Shown here in pieces: positions 1 to 10,300 of a DNA stretch of 64,000 nt. Origin of the DNA: Planctomycetota bacterium (GTDB lineage Bacteria; Planctomycetota; Planctomycetia; Pirellulales; Pirellulaceae). Position 1 is the stretch's first letter. The number at the start of each line of letters is the position of its first letter. Where the stretch lies: contig VGZC01000017.1 of the NCBI GenBank assembly GCA_016872725.1, positions 30,481-94,480 on the forward strand, written 5' to 3'. Made by a program: the position numbers and the translations under genes. Below the pieces are notes generated by a model. That model was not told the origin of the DNA, made no database searches, and was given only the letters and a program-made list of their open reading frames with translations.

Positions 1-757
1 TGACGAATTCGTCCAGAGGCGTCTCGACCGCCTCAAAACCCTCGGCCCTCAAACGCGCGTGCAGCCGCGGACATCCCGTGTTCGTGACGACCGTCCTTCC
101 CACGACGACCGCGTTGCACGCGAACCGCCGAGCCTCATCGGGTTCGACCTCGATCAGCGTCGGAATCTGTTCGACGAGCGCGGTCCGCGCGTAGGCGTCG
201 AAGGCGGGCGGGAAATACAGCGCGGCGCTGGATGTGAGCGGGCAAAAGCACGTATCGAGGTGATAGTAATAGGGATCGACCAGTTCGAGCGGGATGACGC
301 GGCGATCGATCCGCCGCGCGATCCACTGGTGGGCCTGGATGTCGCTTCGGATCCGGTAGCCGGCGTAGAGCGTGTCGCCGCAGAACAGGGCGTCCCCGGC
401 TCCTTCAAAAAAAAGCGTGTCGGGAAGCCGCTCGACCTCGAACCCGTTCGACGCGAACCACTCGGCGTCCACCGACTCCTCGCCCCGCCGTTCGGCATGG
501 CGGAAACGCGAAACGAAGGCTCGTTCCCGAAAGACCAGCGCCGCGTTGGCCGTGAACACGAGGTCGGGAAGTCCGGGGACGGGATCGAGCAGGGCGAGTT
601 CCGCGCCGGCCGCGCGCAGCGCGGCGCACAGCGCGCTCCATTGCTCGGCCGCGGCCTCGGCGTCGGCCGGCCGTTCACGGCGCATCCAGGGATTGATTTC
701 GTAGTGGATTCCGAAATGGTCGGGTGGACACATCAGGATCCGTGCGGTCGGCGTCAT
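1..757 (-). CDS. Arginine dihydrolase / dimethylargininase-like hydrolase (partial)
   Basis: Guanidino-group hydrolase of the amidinotransferase/dimethylargininase fold. The protein starts MTPTARILMCPPDHFGIHYE and carries the family landmarks PDLVFTANAAL (about residue 63), FFEGAGDALF (about 120) and HLDTCFCPL (His about 165), which supplies the active-site His. The catalytic Cys of this fold lies near the C-terminus and would fall just beyond the left edge, so it cannot be checked. The start at 757 is chosen because GGAGAG lies about ten bases upstream and the conserved N-terminus follows at once. It is the downstream partner of the ornithine cyclodeaminase-type gene (89-bp gap). In cyanobacterial AgrE/ArgZ, a related arginine dihydrolase domain is fused to that same second domain, so arginine to ornithine plus ammonia is the likeliest reaction; dimethylarginine hydrolysis is the alternative. 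Confidence 0.8.
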   Translation of the reverse strand, partial: MTPTARILMCPPDHFGIHYEINPWMRRERPADAEAAAEQWSALCAALRAAGAELALLDPVPGLPDLVFTANAALVFRERAFVSRFRHAERRGEESVDAEWFASNGFEVERLPDTLFFEGAGDALFCGDTLYAGYRIRSDIQAHQWIARRIDRRVIPLELVDPYYYHLDTCFCPLTSSAALYFPPAFDAYARTALVEQIPTLIEVEPDEARRFACNAVVVGRTVVTNTGCPRLHARLRAEGFEAVETPLDEFV

Positions 758-846
758 GTTCCCAATCTCTCCGTGTGACACGCTCGATCGGCGCGTGGGA
801 TCGGGCCCATGCCAGTCGCGCGCTGTCGCGCCGGCCGAATCCGGCC

Positions 847-2109
847 TTACACGCGCACCCCATGAGGCGCGGCGGCACCCGGTCCCTTGACCAGTTCGTC
901 GACCAGCGCCCGAAGGAACGGCTCGACGTCGGTCACAATGCCGAGCGTCTGGAAGGAGCCCCGATCGTTCAGTTTGATCACGGTCGACGGATTGATGTCG
1001 ACGCAAACCACGCGCACCCACGCGGGCAACAGATTTCCCACGGCGATCGAATGGAGCGTCGTGGCGACCATGAGGCAGAACCCGACGTTCGCGAGTTTTT
1101 GGCGCATGGCGGATTGCGCTTCGATGACGTCGGTCATGACCTCGGGGAGCGGACCGTCGTCCCGGATGCTGCCGGCGAGCAGGAAATCGACGTTGCGGCG
1201 CACGCACTCGTACATGATCCCCTGACGCAGCAGGCCGGTCGCGACCGCGCGGCGGATCCCGCCAACGCGCCGGATCCGATTGATCGTCCTCAGATGATGC
1301 TCGTGACCGGCCTCGACGATGTCGCCCCGGTCGAGCCGCACGCCGAGGCTCGTTCCAAACAGGGCCTGTTCGATATCGTGGGTGGCCAGCGCGTTGCCCG
1401 CGAAGAGCGTCTGGACGTAGCCGGCTCGGATCAACTCGCAGAAATGACCGCCGCTGCCCGTGTGGATCACGGCGGGCCCCGCCACGACGAGAATCCGTTG
1501 ACCCAGGTCCCGCGATCTCCGCATTTCATCGGCGACCTGGCGGATGGCGACCCCCTTGGGCTTCTCGGTCGACACCGCGCTGTTCATGAACTCGAACGCG
1601 TCGTTGCGTTCGCTGTCCCGCGTCTGCGGATGGGCGCGCACTCCGTGGTATCCGACCACGATCGCCTGTCCGCGCCCAACGTCGCTCATCGCGACGCACC
1701 GCGCCGCGCCGGTCGCCGGATCGACGGCGATGCCGCAGTCCATCTCCTGATCGCGCACCTCGACCCACTCGCCCCGCCGCCGGACCTCCGTGCGTTGATT
1801 GGTCGTCGCATAAAACCCCTCGGGGAAAGCGCCGTCCCTATCGGCCGTTTCGAGCCGGCAGTCGTGCTCGACGATCGGCGCCGCGCCGTGGTCGCGGATA
1901 TCGGCGAGGATCGCTTCGAGCTGGTCTTGGGACGGCGCGGTCACGGCGAGCAGCGCGTAGCTGGGATCCTTGCGCTCCTGGCCGACCGAGATCCGCTTGA
2001 TCTGGAACGATCCTCCGGCCGCCGTAATGCAATCGAGGATCTTGGGCAGGATCAATCCGTCGATGATGTGGCCCGCGACCTCGACTTCCGAAACAAAGGG
2101 CGCAACCAT
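847..2109 (-). CDS. Ornithine cyclodeaminase-type (LOR/SDH domain) protein
   Basis: 420-residue protein of the LOR/SDH bifunctional-domain family (TIGR00300), whose characterised archaeal member and the C-terminal half of cyanobacterial AgrE are NAD-dependent ornithine cyclodeaminases (ornithine to proline plus ammonia). Landmarks are EVEVAGHIIDGLILPKILD at the N-terminus, VIHTGSGGHFCELIRAGY near residue 215, LFAGNALATHDIEQALFGTS just after it, and CVDINPSTVIKLNDRGS near residue 366. The reading frame is open upstream to 2526, but ATG 2109 is preceded by GAGAGGA at good spacing and gives the family length of about 400 residues. It is cotranscribed with the arginine hydrolase downstream, supporting an arginine-to-proline route. 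It is not the mu-crystallin type of ornithine cyclodeaminase. Confident on family, fairly confident on reaction. Confidence 0.85.
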   Translation of the reverse strand: MVAPFVSEVEVAGHIIDGLILPKILDCITAAGGSFQIKRISVGQERKDPSYALLAVTAPSQDQLEAILADIRDHGAAPIVEHDCRLETADRDGAFPEGFYATTNQRTEVRRRGEWVEVRDQEMDCGIAVDPATGAARCVAMSDVGRGQAIVVGYHGVRAHPQTRDSERNDAFEFMNSAVSTEKPKGVAIRQVADEMRRSRDLGQRILVVAGPAVIHTGSGGHFCELIRAGYVQTLFAGNALATHDIEQALFGTSLGVRLDRGDIVEAGHEHHLRTINRIRRVGGIRRAVATGLLRQGIMYECVRRNVDFLLAGSIRDDGPLPEVMTDVIEAQSAMRQKLANVGFCLMVATTLHSIAVGNLLPAWVRVVCVDINPSTVIKLNDRGSFQTLGIVTDVEPFLRALVDELVKGPGAAAPHGVRV

Positions 2110-2238
2110 GGAATCCTCTCGAAAAACGCGATTCGGCATGGGGTCCGTCGGCAAGGGCCCTTCGCGCATGCGTGCCAAGGGCCCCGAGCCGCTCGGCGCG
2201 ACCGATCCGACGCCGGCCGCGCGGAGCGCGCCGTCGAC

Positions 2239-2267
2239 TTCACAAGGTCGGCCGCGACCCTTATAGT
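2239..2267 (+). promoter_or_regulatory. Candidate sigma70 promoter for the 2369 gene
   Basis: TTCACA (2239-2244), a 17-base spacer and TATAGT (2262-2267) form a good vegetative promoter in the 259-bp divergent gap between the minus-strand arginine-catabolism operon and the plus-strand gene. It leaves a leader of about 95 bases. The spacer holds an inverted GGTCG...CGACC that could bind a regulator. Confidence 0.5.
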
Positions 2268-2368
2268 ACGCTTCCGTGCGCGGTACGGGAATCGAGCCCC
2301 AAAGGGCTCCGGACGTTCCTTGGGTGTGAACGGCGGCGCGCGTCCGATGATCCGTGTTGAGACTTCGC

Positions 2369-3835
2369 ATGTCCCCATCCGATCGATTGCATTCCGAAGG
2401 TACGAGCGTCCCGAAAAAGGCGAAAAGCTCGTGGCAAACGCTCGCCGAACAACTCGGCATCGCACCCGCCGCGCCCGAGACGCCCCCCGAGACGGCTTCA
2501 ACGCCCCTTGCACCGGCACCCGACACCGGCGCGCAACGATCGTCGACCGGAGAGCCGACCGTGCCGAGCGGCGCATCGGGTTTGTCGGGAGCGGCCCGAT
2601 CCGGAGCGGACGATGGCGGGCCATCGGCCGGCCAATCTTCGGATGGGGGATTTTCGAGCTCGCCCGACGGCGGCCTCGCGCCCGAGTCGTCGCCTCACGT
2701 CGCGCCGGCAGCGTCGAGCGGCCCTCGCATCTATCCGTCCGGCAAGACCAAGCCCGCGGGAAAAGGCAAACCCAACTGGAACGCACTCGCCCAATTCCTC
2801 GGCCTCCGCGTTCCGACCGAACGCATCGAAATCGCATCCGGCCCCCAGCCCGCCACTCCGACCGAGACCTTCCAGGGATTCCGCCCGCCCCAACACGAAC
2901 CCGTTCCGCCTCCCGAACCGGAATCGGCCCCGGTTTCGGAGGAACCGGTGTCCGCGGAGCTGCCACGATCGGACGCGCGCGACGCTTCCGAACCCGATGC
3001 GCGGACTCGAACCGAATCCGAGCCGCGAAATCCCAGGGAACCGTGGGGATCGGCGCCGCGCGGAAAACGGGGCGGGCCGCGAGGCCAAGACCGAGGCCGC
3101 GACACGCGCCGGACATCCCGCGAACCGTCCGATGATTCGTTCGAGGCCGGTGAGCGAACTGTGCGCGGCGACGCCGAGCCCGACTGGCGGCGTCATGCGG
3201 ACGACGCTTTCGAAATCGGACCGGCCCCCGAACGCGACCGGGCCGATGAACGGGAGCCCGGTGACGTCGAGCGCGACGACGGGACGCGGAGCGAACTCGC
3301 CGATTCCGATGCCAGCGACGGCGGTCGGAAGCGGCGTCGACGACGGCGACGGGGTCGTCGAGGCGGGCGCGCGGGCGAAGGCGAAACGACCCGCGACGCG
3401 CGCGATGCAACGAGCCCATCCGAGGACAACGAGTTCGATGGCGATACGGCCCGCCGCGCGCAGCGCCGTGCGCCCATCGATTCGATTGACGCCGATGTGT
3501 TCGAATCGGTCGGGTCCGACGTCGAGCCGTCGGAGGACGACGACGTCGCGTCCGACGAATCACGCGATTTCGCCTACGGCGGCTTCGGCAAGGGCCGGGA
3601 CGCGCGTGGGGGCCGCAAGGCCGAACGCAGGACGCCCGAACCGTTCGATTCGGAGGACGACTCCGAGATCGCCTCCGACCTCGACGACGATTCCGAGCAT
3701 GATGACGAAGTTCGTCCCAAGCACACGAAGATCCCCACATGGGAGCAAGCGGTTCGCGTGATCATCGAAACGAACACGGCCAACCGAGCGAAATCAACAC
3801 CCCATGCGAATCGCGGCCGGGGACGCAGGAGGTAG
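2369..3835 (+). CDS. Disordered charged protein with W-motif repeats (hypothetical)
   Basis: 488 residues, almost entirely low complexity: Pro/Ala/Ser-rich at first, then Asp/Glu/Arg-rich, with a poly-arginine block (KRRRRRRRGRRGGRAGEG) like the RNA-binding tails of RNase E. Two short related motifs stand out, SSWQTLAEQLGI near residue 20 and PNWNALAQFLGL near residue 135, plus an ordered C-terminal segment IPTWEQAVRVIIETNTANRA ending in RGRGRRR. No signal peptide, so probably cytoplasmic. The W-x-x-LA-x-x-LG repeats and the C-terminal helix may be docking peptides; the basic tract suggests nucleic-acid binding. That is inference: I recognise no named family. ATG 2369 is used; an in-frame GTG at 2354 is possible. 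The out-of-frame ORFs over this gene are composition shadows. Confidence 0.6.
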   Translation: MSPSDRLHSEGTSVPKKAKSSWQTLAEQLGIAPAAPETPPETASTPLAPAPDTGAQRSSTGEPTVPSGASGLSGAARSGADDGGPSAGQSSDGGFSSSPDGGLAPESSPHVAPAASSGPRIYPSGKTKPAGKGKPNWNALAQFLGLRVPTERIEIASGPQPATPTETFQGFRPPQHEPVPPPEPESAPVSEEPVSAELPRSDARDASEPDARTRTESEPRNPREPWGSAPRGKRGGPRGQDRGRDTRRTSREPSDDSFEAGERTVRGDAEPDWRRHADDAFEIGPAPERDRADEREPGDVERDDGTRSELADSDASDGGRKRRRRRRRGRRGGRAGEGETTRDARDATSPSEDNEFDGDTARRAQRRAPIDSIDADVFESVGSDVEPSEDDDVASDESRDFAYGGFGKGRDARGGRKAERRTPEPFDSEDDSEIASDLDDDSEHDDEVRPKHTKIPTWEQAVRVIIETNTANRAKSTPHANRGRGRRR

Positions 3836-4336
3836 GCGGCCCACCCTCCCAGGCAACCGCGCGATGCGACGCACCCGGTTTGGATCCCGGGTCAAACGGG
3901 GCATCGGCGCGGCGCGATGATCGGGCCCGCTGGAACCGCAAATACACGGAATGCCGACTCGATCACGACGCGCCTTCCACGCTCGCCCTCGACGCGCCTC
4001 GGTACCTGCCCCGTCCGGCCGCGCACTCGATGTCGCCGGAGGTGTCCTCAGACCATTCCGTGGACGCGAACGCCGACTTGCGGTAGAAAACGGTGACTCG
4101 GCGAATCACAATGAACCAAGCCTCGGTCGGGCTCCGTTCATTCCCCATGTTCCCGCCGTGATTCCCACCTCGGCGGAACGACCATCGCTCCGATCGAGCC
4201 CAAACCCCCTCCAAATGGGGGAGGCTGCCGTTTTGGCCGGACTTTCCAACAGGATTTGGGGGTTGGCAAGCGGGAGGCGAGCGATCTTCGTGGAACTTTC
4301 CCTGTCCGACCTGCGTCCGATAGCTGTGGAGCCGAT
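3836..4336 (+). other. Intergenic stretch before the sigma operon
   Basis: About 500 bases with no credible gene. It contains a short CCCCC/GGGGG hairpin near 4205-4220 and, at its right end, the candidate ECF promoter described separately. The open frames seen here have no family resemblance and no ribosome site. Confidence 0.5.
4292..4320 (+). promoter_or_regulatory. Candidate ECF-type autopromoter
   Basis: GGAACTT (4292-4298), 15 bases, then CGTCCGA (4314-4320): the GGAAC / CGTC pattern of extracytoplasmic-function sigma promoters, directly upstream of an ECF sigma gene, which suggests autoregulation. The implied transcript start is only about ten bases from the GTG start, so the leader would be very short; this is the main reason for doubt. 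The same GGAACTTTCCC string recurs at 49274. Confidence 0.4.
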
Positions 4337-4903
4337 GTGAAGGACGACTTCGAGCTGATCGACCATACGCTTGCCGGTGACCGGCGCGCGTTTGGAGAAC
4401 TGGTCACGCGATACCAAGACCGTCTTTTCACGGCGATGGTCTACGTGGCGGGTTCGCCTAGTGACGCGGAGGACGTACTGCAGGACGCGTTTATTCAGGC
4501 CTATTTGAAGCTTCGCACGTTCCAGCGGACAAGTGGTTTTTATACCTGGATTTATCGAATCGCATTCAATCTGGCGGTCAGTCGGCGGCGGCGGCGAAAG
4601 CCCGAGGTTTCGGTGGAAGAGGCTCGTGAGCGCGGTGGGGCCGAACCGATCTGTGGTCAGATGGGAGCGAGTGAACGGATCGAGCGGGACGAGGGGGTCG
4701 AGCGGGTACGTACGGCGATGAGCCGACTCGGCGAAGAGCATCGGGCCATTTTGGTGCTCCGCGAGATCGAGGGCTGCTGTTACGAACAGATCGCGGACGT
4801 GTTGCAGTTGCCGGTCGGAACCGTGCGCAGCCGCATCCACCGCGCCCGAGCTCAGCTCCGCGAGATCCTGGTCGAAGAACTGCGCGAACCATCGGACATC
4901 TGA
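4337..4903 (+). CDS. ECF-subfamily RNA polymerase sigma factor
   Basis: 188 residues with the two-domain layout of ECF sigma factors. Region 2 (residues 5-75) includes AFGELVTRYQDRLFTAMVY and the core-binding EDVLQDAFIQAYLKL; region 4 (about 125-180) includes LREIEGCCYEQIADVLQLPV and the recognition helix GTVRSRIHRARAQL. The longer frame from 4256 is rejected because GTG 4337 has GGAG five bases upstream and starts at the conserved N-terminus. The next gene, 99 bp downstream, is a single-pass membrane protein with an anti-sigma-like N-terminus, so the pair probably forms a transmembrane signalling switch. Possible targets are its own promoter and the 49546 gene, judged only from shared promoter sequence. 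Confidence 0.92.
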   Translation: MKDDFELIDHTLAGDRRAFGELVTRYQDRLFTAMVYVAGSPSDAEDVLQDAFIQAYLKLRTFQRTSGFYTWIYRIAFNLAVSRRRRRKPEVSVEEARERGGAEPICGQMGASERIERDEGVERVRTAMSRLGEEHRAILVLREIEGCCYEQIADVLQLPVGTVRSRIHRARAQLREILVEELREPSDI

Positions 4904-5002
4904 GTTTTCGGTTTTCGATTTTCGGTTCGGGTTGAGGTGGAGTCGGAAGACGGTTGGGGAAGACCGTCGGACGTTCAGGGACGGAAAACGGTAAGTGGAC
5001 GT

Positions 5003-6475
5003 ATGGCCAACGAAGATCGAATCCGAGAGCTGATCAGCGCGTACGTGGATGACGCGCTGAGCCCGGACGAGCGGGCGTACGTCCAAGACCGTTTGGATCG
5101 GGACGTCGAGCTCCGTGATTACTGCGGCGAATTGCGGGCGGTCCGGGATGCGATCGCCGAGCTCCCGCGATGGAGTGCGCCGGCGGGATGTGCCGAGTCG
5201 ATCCTTGAGCGCATTGCCCGTCTTCCCGCCGAGGTGCATCTGGACAGTCGGACGGAACGCGATGGTGCCGGGATTGGATTGGGATTCGGGGTCGATTCGC
5301 GCGACGGGACGAACCGGGCGAGGTCCTCGACGGCGCCGGCTCGGCGGCGCCGCGTGATCCGCGTCGTGGCGTGGGTGGCGACGGCGGCCGCCGCCGTTCT
5401 GGTGGCCGTGCTGGCGTGGCCCGGCCGAACTCGATCGAAGCCGGGCGAGCCATCAATGGCCGAGCGGTCGGAGCGGGACTCGGCGCCGGGAACGACCGAT
5501 GGAGACCCGTCATCGGTCGTGCGCAACGAGTCATCGACGACCGGCGATAACGGCGGTTCGAGTCGTATCGCGCCGGACGGCCGGTCCGCGGTGGGCACTC
5601 CGGCGGCTGCCGCCGACGGCGCTCGGTTCCCGGAGCGTCACTCCGACATCGCGGCGAAAGGGCCTTCCGACAAACCGACCGTCCCCATGCATCCGGTCGC
5701 CTCGAACGGCGGCGGAGCCTCGGGGACGAACCGGGAAGCGCGTTCCCCGGTCGCGCCCCCCGCCGATGCGATGCCGGCCGTTCCGTTCATCGCCATGGTC
5801 GTGGACGTCGTACTGACTCAAGAGGGAATCGACGAGAACATCTTTGAAGACGCGTTGCGGCGGGTCGATATCCCGTGGAAGAACGCGATCGAAGTCGACG
5901 CGACGTTCGAGCGATCGATCTTGGCGCAGCGCGTATTCGGCGCGTTGGGTCCCGAGGACTTGCCGATTCCCGCGGACGGCGCGGACGGCCGGAAGGCGGA
6001 CCATTTGCAATTGGTCTTCCTGGTGGCCCGGGGTCGGCAATTCGACAACTTGATTCGGGATATCTATGATCGCCGCGTATCGGGCGACGTGGCCGCCGTT
6101 CGGTTGGACATCTCGTTCGGAACGAACGACAGCGCGTTGTTCTCGCGCATGGAAAAACTCGCGAGGGAGACGCCCGATGTTCCGTCATCCGAAGTCAGCG
6201 CGCATCCGGTCGTGATGGCGGACGCCATGCGTACGCGGCTTCAATCGGCCTTGTTGTCGGCGCGCGCGAAGGACGGTCCCGATCCGGCGCTGCCTGACCC
6301 GACGGTTCGGAACGGGGCCGACGGTGTTCCCGTCCTTCCCGAGGGCGGCGCGGAATCCGTGCTGGCGATGGAGCGTGAACAGTTCGACGTGCTGGTCGTC
6401 CTGCGTTCCGAGTCGACGGCCCGAGGCCAAGAACCCAAAGAACCCAAAGAACCCAAAGGCTCGACGGGTCGTTAA
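5003..6475 (+). CDS. Membrane anti-sigma factor-like protein
   Basis: 490 residues. The N-terminus MANEDRIRELISAYVDDALS, followed by ERAYVQDRLDRDVELRDYCG, matches the cytoplasmic sigma-binding helices of anti-sigma proteins but lacks the HxxxCxxC zinc motif. One transmembrane segment lies at about residues 118-138 (VVAWVATAAAAVLVAVLAWP). The exported half has a Ser/Gly/Pro linker and a compact alpha/beta region (FIAMVVDVVLTQEGIDENIF; HLQLVFLVARGRQFDNLI) that could be the sensor. It ends in a nine-base tandem repeat coding EPKEPKEPK at 6430-6460. ATG 5003 is chosen because the anti-sigma helices start there; the frame is open to 4937. Immediately downstream of the sigma gene, so probably its antagonist; the signal is unknown. 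Confidence 0.75.
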   Translation: MANEDRIRELISAYVDDALSPDERAYVQDRLDRDVELRDYCGELRAVRDAIAELPRWSAPAGCAESILERIARLPAEVHLDSRTERDGAGIGLGFGVDSRDGTNRARSSTAPARRRRVIRVVAWVATAAAAVLVAVLAWPGRTRSKPGEPSMAERSERDSAPGTTDGDPSSVVRNESSTTGDNGGSSRIAPDGRSAVGTPAAAADGARFPERHSDIAAKGPSDKPTVPMHPVASNGGGASGTNREARSPVAPPADAMPAVPFIAMVVDVVLTQEGIDENIFEDALRRVDIPWKNAIEVDATFERSILAQRVFGALGPEDLPIPADGADGRKADHLQLVFLVARGRQFDNLIRDIYDRRVSGDVAAVRLDISFGTNDSALFSRMEKLARETPDVPSSEVSAHPVVMADAMRTRLQSALLSARAKDGPDPALPDPTVRNGADGVPVLPEGGAESVLAMEREQFDVLVVLRSESTARGQEPKEPKEPKGSTGR

Positions 6476-6719
6476 GTCCGCTGCAATCGTCGTGGGCGGC
6501 GATCCGCGGCGTCCACATTGGGCGACGCGCGGGGCGTTGCACCTCTCTTGGGCCGAATCCGGCCCGTTCGTGAGCTAGGTTTCGATTGGAACTCCTCCGC
6601 GGATCGCTCGGGCGATCGGCCTGTCTTCAGCTCATGACATCCCATGTCCCTCGACCGACTCGGGCGTTTGCCGCGGGCCGTCGAGCATTTCGGGCCAATG
6701 GGCCCAAGGAACGCATTCG

Positions 6720-7220
6720 ATGCGAGCGGAACCGGTTTGCACCCTGGTTGTGGCCGTCTTTCTTGGTCTCATGGGTCTGACGAGCGTCGCCGGATGTTCC
6801 GGGCGGCGTGGTCCCGATCCGAACGGGACCGTTGAAGTGGGTACGGCGGGCCATCCGGAACCGTCGGCCGAGCCTTCGGAGGGGGCGGGTCGCAAGGCGC
6901 TTCCACGGCTGCCGATGCCGGGCGACGACGGCATGCCGATGCCTCCGGGCGCGCCGGCGATGGACTCGAGTTCACGCCCCGTGATGCCGCCGCTTCCCGT
7001 GTTGCCCGGCGTGAAGGATGCGCCGGTCCTACCCGCGCCGCCGAGTCCGCCGGGCGCGGACGGAACAAGCGGTGACCTCGTGCTTCCGGTGCTCCCCGAG
7101 CCGCCGCGCGTTCCCGAGCTTGGGGCAAGCGCCGGCGAGCGTTCCGGACCGTCGGCGTCGAGCCGCCCCGACGCGTCGACGGAGGCCGTCGGCGAATTCC
7201 GTGACGTACCGCTCGAGTGA
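6720..7220 (+). CDS. Proline-rich lipoprotein (hypothetical)
   Basis: 166 residues with a type II signal peptide: hydrophobic run then lipobox SVAGC, Cys26 being the lipidation site. The mature part is almost wholly Pro/Gly/Ser-rich with repeated LPRLPMP, PPLPVLPG and LPVLPEPP blocks and no folded domain visible. AAGGA lies about nine bases before the ATG. It follows the sigma/anti-sigma pair and ends 95 bp before the giant beta-helix gene. It may be an envelope tether or spacer; function cannot be assigned from sequence. Confidence 0.6.
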   Translation: MRAEPVCTLVVAVFLGLMGLTSVAGCSGRRGPDPNGTVEVGTAGHPEPSAEPSEGAGRKALPRLPMPGDDGMPMPPGAPAMDSSSRPVMPPLPVLPGVKDAPVLPAPPSPPGADGTSGDLVLPVLPEPPRVPELGASAGERSGPSASSRPDASTEAVGEFRDVPLE

Positions 7221-7315
7221 GCCGGTGCGTCTTGCGCCGACGCACGAACGGGACGGCGCCGGCCGTCCGTTCGTTCGACCTCCTTCCACACGACCTTCCA
7301 ATCGAGGCCCGATCG

Positions 7316-10300
7316 ATGCGCTCCACGCTCAAAACACGGCACCGCTTGGCGCTCACCGCCGCGGCCTGGATCCTCCTCGCCGGTTATGGAGCCTCGGAGG
7401 CCCGAACGGCCGAGTACTACGTCCGAAAGTCGGGCGACGACGGGAACTCCGGCGCCAACGCGAAGAACGCATGGCGCACGATCGACAAGGCGCGCCGCGC
7501 GATGGGGCCCGGCGATGTGGTCTATGTGGGAGCGGGCGTTTACGAGGAGACGGTCTACCCGCGCCGTTCGGGAGACGAGCACAGCCCGATCCGCTACGTC
7601 GCCGACACGACAGGAAAAGAGACGGGTGATGCCGGCGCCGTCGTGCTCGCCCCCAAGAACAACTGGTCGTTCCACCTTTCGGACGCGGCGCACACGCGGA
7701 TCGAGGGATTCACGTTCGACACGCCGACGTCGGCGATCAACTACGGCGTGTACGCGTATCGGTCCGACGGAGCCGTGGCGGCGAAATGCACGTTCAACGC
7801 GGGCGTGTACTTCGGATTGTACCTGCACGACTCGGACGCGTTGATCGACGAGTCCCAATTCGATGGAATCCGGTCGCACGCGATCGTCGTCTATGACGCC
7901 GATGTGCGGATCGAGTCCAGCGGGATCGTCCGGTGCGGTTCGTACGCCGTTTATAACTGGGCGCCCGCGACCGACGACCCCAGCCGGACCATCACCCTCA
8001 AGGACTGCGCGATCACCGAGAACTACGGCGGCCCGCTCGTCTACTACGGCAAGCTCGTGCTCGACCGGACGACGATCGAGAAGAACACGTACTGGGGCGC
8101 GGCCGTGCCGTACGGCGAAATCGAGTTCCGGCATCAAACCAAGGGGATCACGAACAACGGGTACGGGCTCTATATCGCGGGAACGGCCGGAAACCGCAAG
8201 CGGACACTCCGCGACTTCGATCTGTCGAACAACGGGGCGTACGGACTCTACGCCGTGAACTGCGACGTCGTCCTTCAGGACTGCGCGATTACGGGTATGA
8301 AGAGCTGGGCGGTCGCGATGGTCTACTCGTCGCTTCGGCTCAAGAACAGCCCGATCCGGGGCAACGCGCATGGACTGCTCGTCTACAGCCACAAGGACTA
8401 TCCGGATCCGGAAATCCGAAACGTCGACATCGAGGAGAACGGAGGAACGGCCTTCTACCATTACTCCCACCCCGGTTCCAATTCGATCGTCCACATCGAT
8501 ACGATGCGCATCCGAAAGAACAACGGTTGGGCCATGCAGTCGTATTACGGGAGTGTGGATGCGAAAAAAGTCGACGTGTCGGACAGCGCGTACGGCCTCT
8601 ATCTGATCCATGACCCGAAGCAGGGCCCGACGGTCACGTTCGCATTCCGCTCGCTCGCCGTGCGCAACATCACAAACTGGCACGGATTGTACGCGCAGTA
8701 CGCAAACGTCGACCTGCGCGACAGTGAATTCCGCGACTCGAACTACTACGGCGCGCTCGTCTATTACGGCAAACTGCGGGCCAACCGGTGCGTCTTCGAT
8801 TCACTCGGCAAGTCCTCGGGTTACGCCGTCTATCATTACAACGACAAGCCGATTTCCTCGTCGAGCCCCACGGCGAGACTCACCGATTGCGTGTTTTCGA
8901 ACGGCTACGGAGGCCCGTACACGCACCAGACGCGGATGACGCTGACCCGGTGCACGACGACCGGACACCGCTATTGGGGCGCGGTCTGCAACTACGGCGA
9001 GCTCAATTTGCGCGATCAGCCGCTCGCCATCAATGGCAACGGATACGGGCTCTATGTCGCGGGCAACGGGCTTTCCACGGCGAGGAGTTTCAAGGGATGG
9101 GACTTCTCGGGCAACGGAAACTACGGCATTTACGGCGCGGACTGCAATCTCGAACTCGCCGACTGCAAGATCGAGAAGATGACCGGATGGGCGGTCGGTC
9201 TGAACGCCGCGACGCTCAAGACGTCGAACTCGCCGATCCAGAACAACTATCGAGGCATCGCCGTCGGCGGCAGCGGCGCGTCGGCGATCGCTCCGTCGCT
9301 GACCGACCTTGTCGTGCGGGACAACCAGGACATCGCCGTCTATCACGCGACGAACCACCTCAACCCCGCCAAACTGACGCTCACGAACTGCGCGATGCGG
9401 AACAACGGCGGCTGGTCGCTCCTTTCGTACTACTCCGACGTGGACCTTCGAAAGTGCTCGGTCGAGGACACGCCGTACGGGCTCTACCTGTACCGCGACG
9501 AGGCGCACACGGGGCTCGGGAAATGCGCGATCGAGGACACGACGATCCGGAACATCACGAAATGGCACGCCGTCTATGCGCCGGCGTCTTCGCTCGCCAT
9601 GCGGCGATGCCGCGTCGAGGACGTCGTCAACTACGGGGTGCTGAGCTACTACGGCGACTGCCTGATCGAGGACTGCCTGTTGCAGCGCATTGGGACGAGC
9701 GGCGGCTACGCGGTCTACCACCACGACAACAACGCCGAACCGAAGGACCGGGGCACGCTGACCGTCCGCAACAGCGCCGTTCTCGACAGCTACGGCGGCC
9801 CCTACGCCTCGCAGTCGAACCTCGTCCTGGACAACTCGACGATCGAGCGCAGCAAGTACTGGGCCCTGGTGAGCAACTACGGCGACTTGAAGCTCGTCAA
9901 TCAGAAGCACGAGATCCACAACAACGGCTACGGGATCTACGTCGCGGGCAATACGTCGGAGAAGGGGCGCGTCCTCGAGGGCTGGGACCTGTCGGATAAC
10001 GGGGCCTATGGCGTCTATGCGGCCGATTGCGACCTGAAGCTGATCGATTGCAAGCTCGACAGGATGACGAGCTGGGCCGCGTGCATCGCGTATGGGACAT
10101 TCGAGGCCGTGAACTCGCCGATCCGCTCGAGCGGCTACGGCCTCCTGGCCTACAGCAGCTCCACGGCCGCGAAGAAGACGCAGGTCACCGGCGCCGTCGT
10201 CGAGAACTGCACGGGGTACGGCATCTACCACTACTCCCAACCGGCGACTCCGACGACGGCCGTCTTCACCAAGTGCGATGTGCGCGACAACGGAAGTTAT

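Noticed and set aside
59..778. A 239-codon plus-strand frame at the left edge
   Set aside because: It is antisense to the arginine hydrolase, whose conserved motifs are read on the minus strand.
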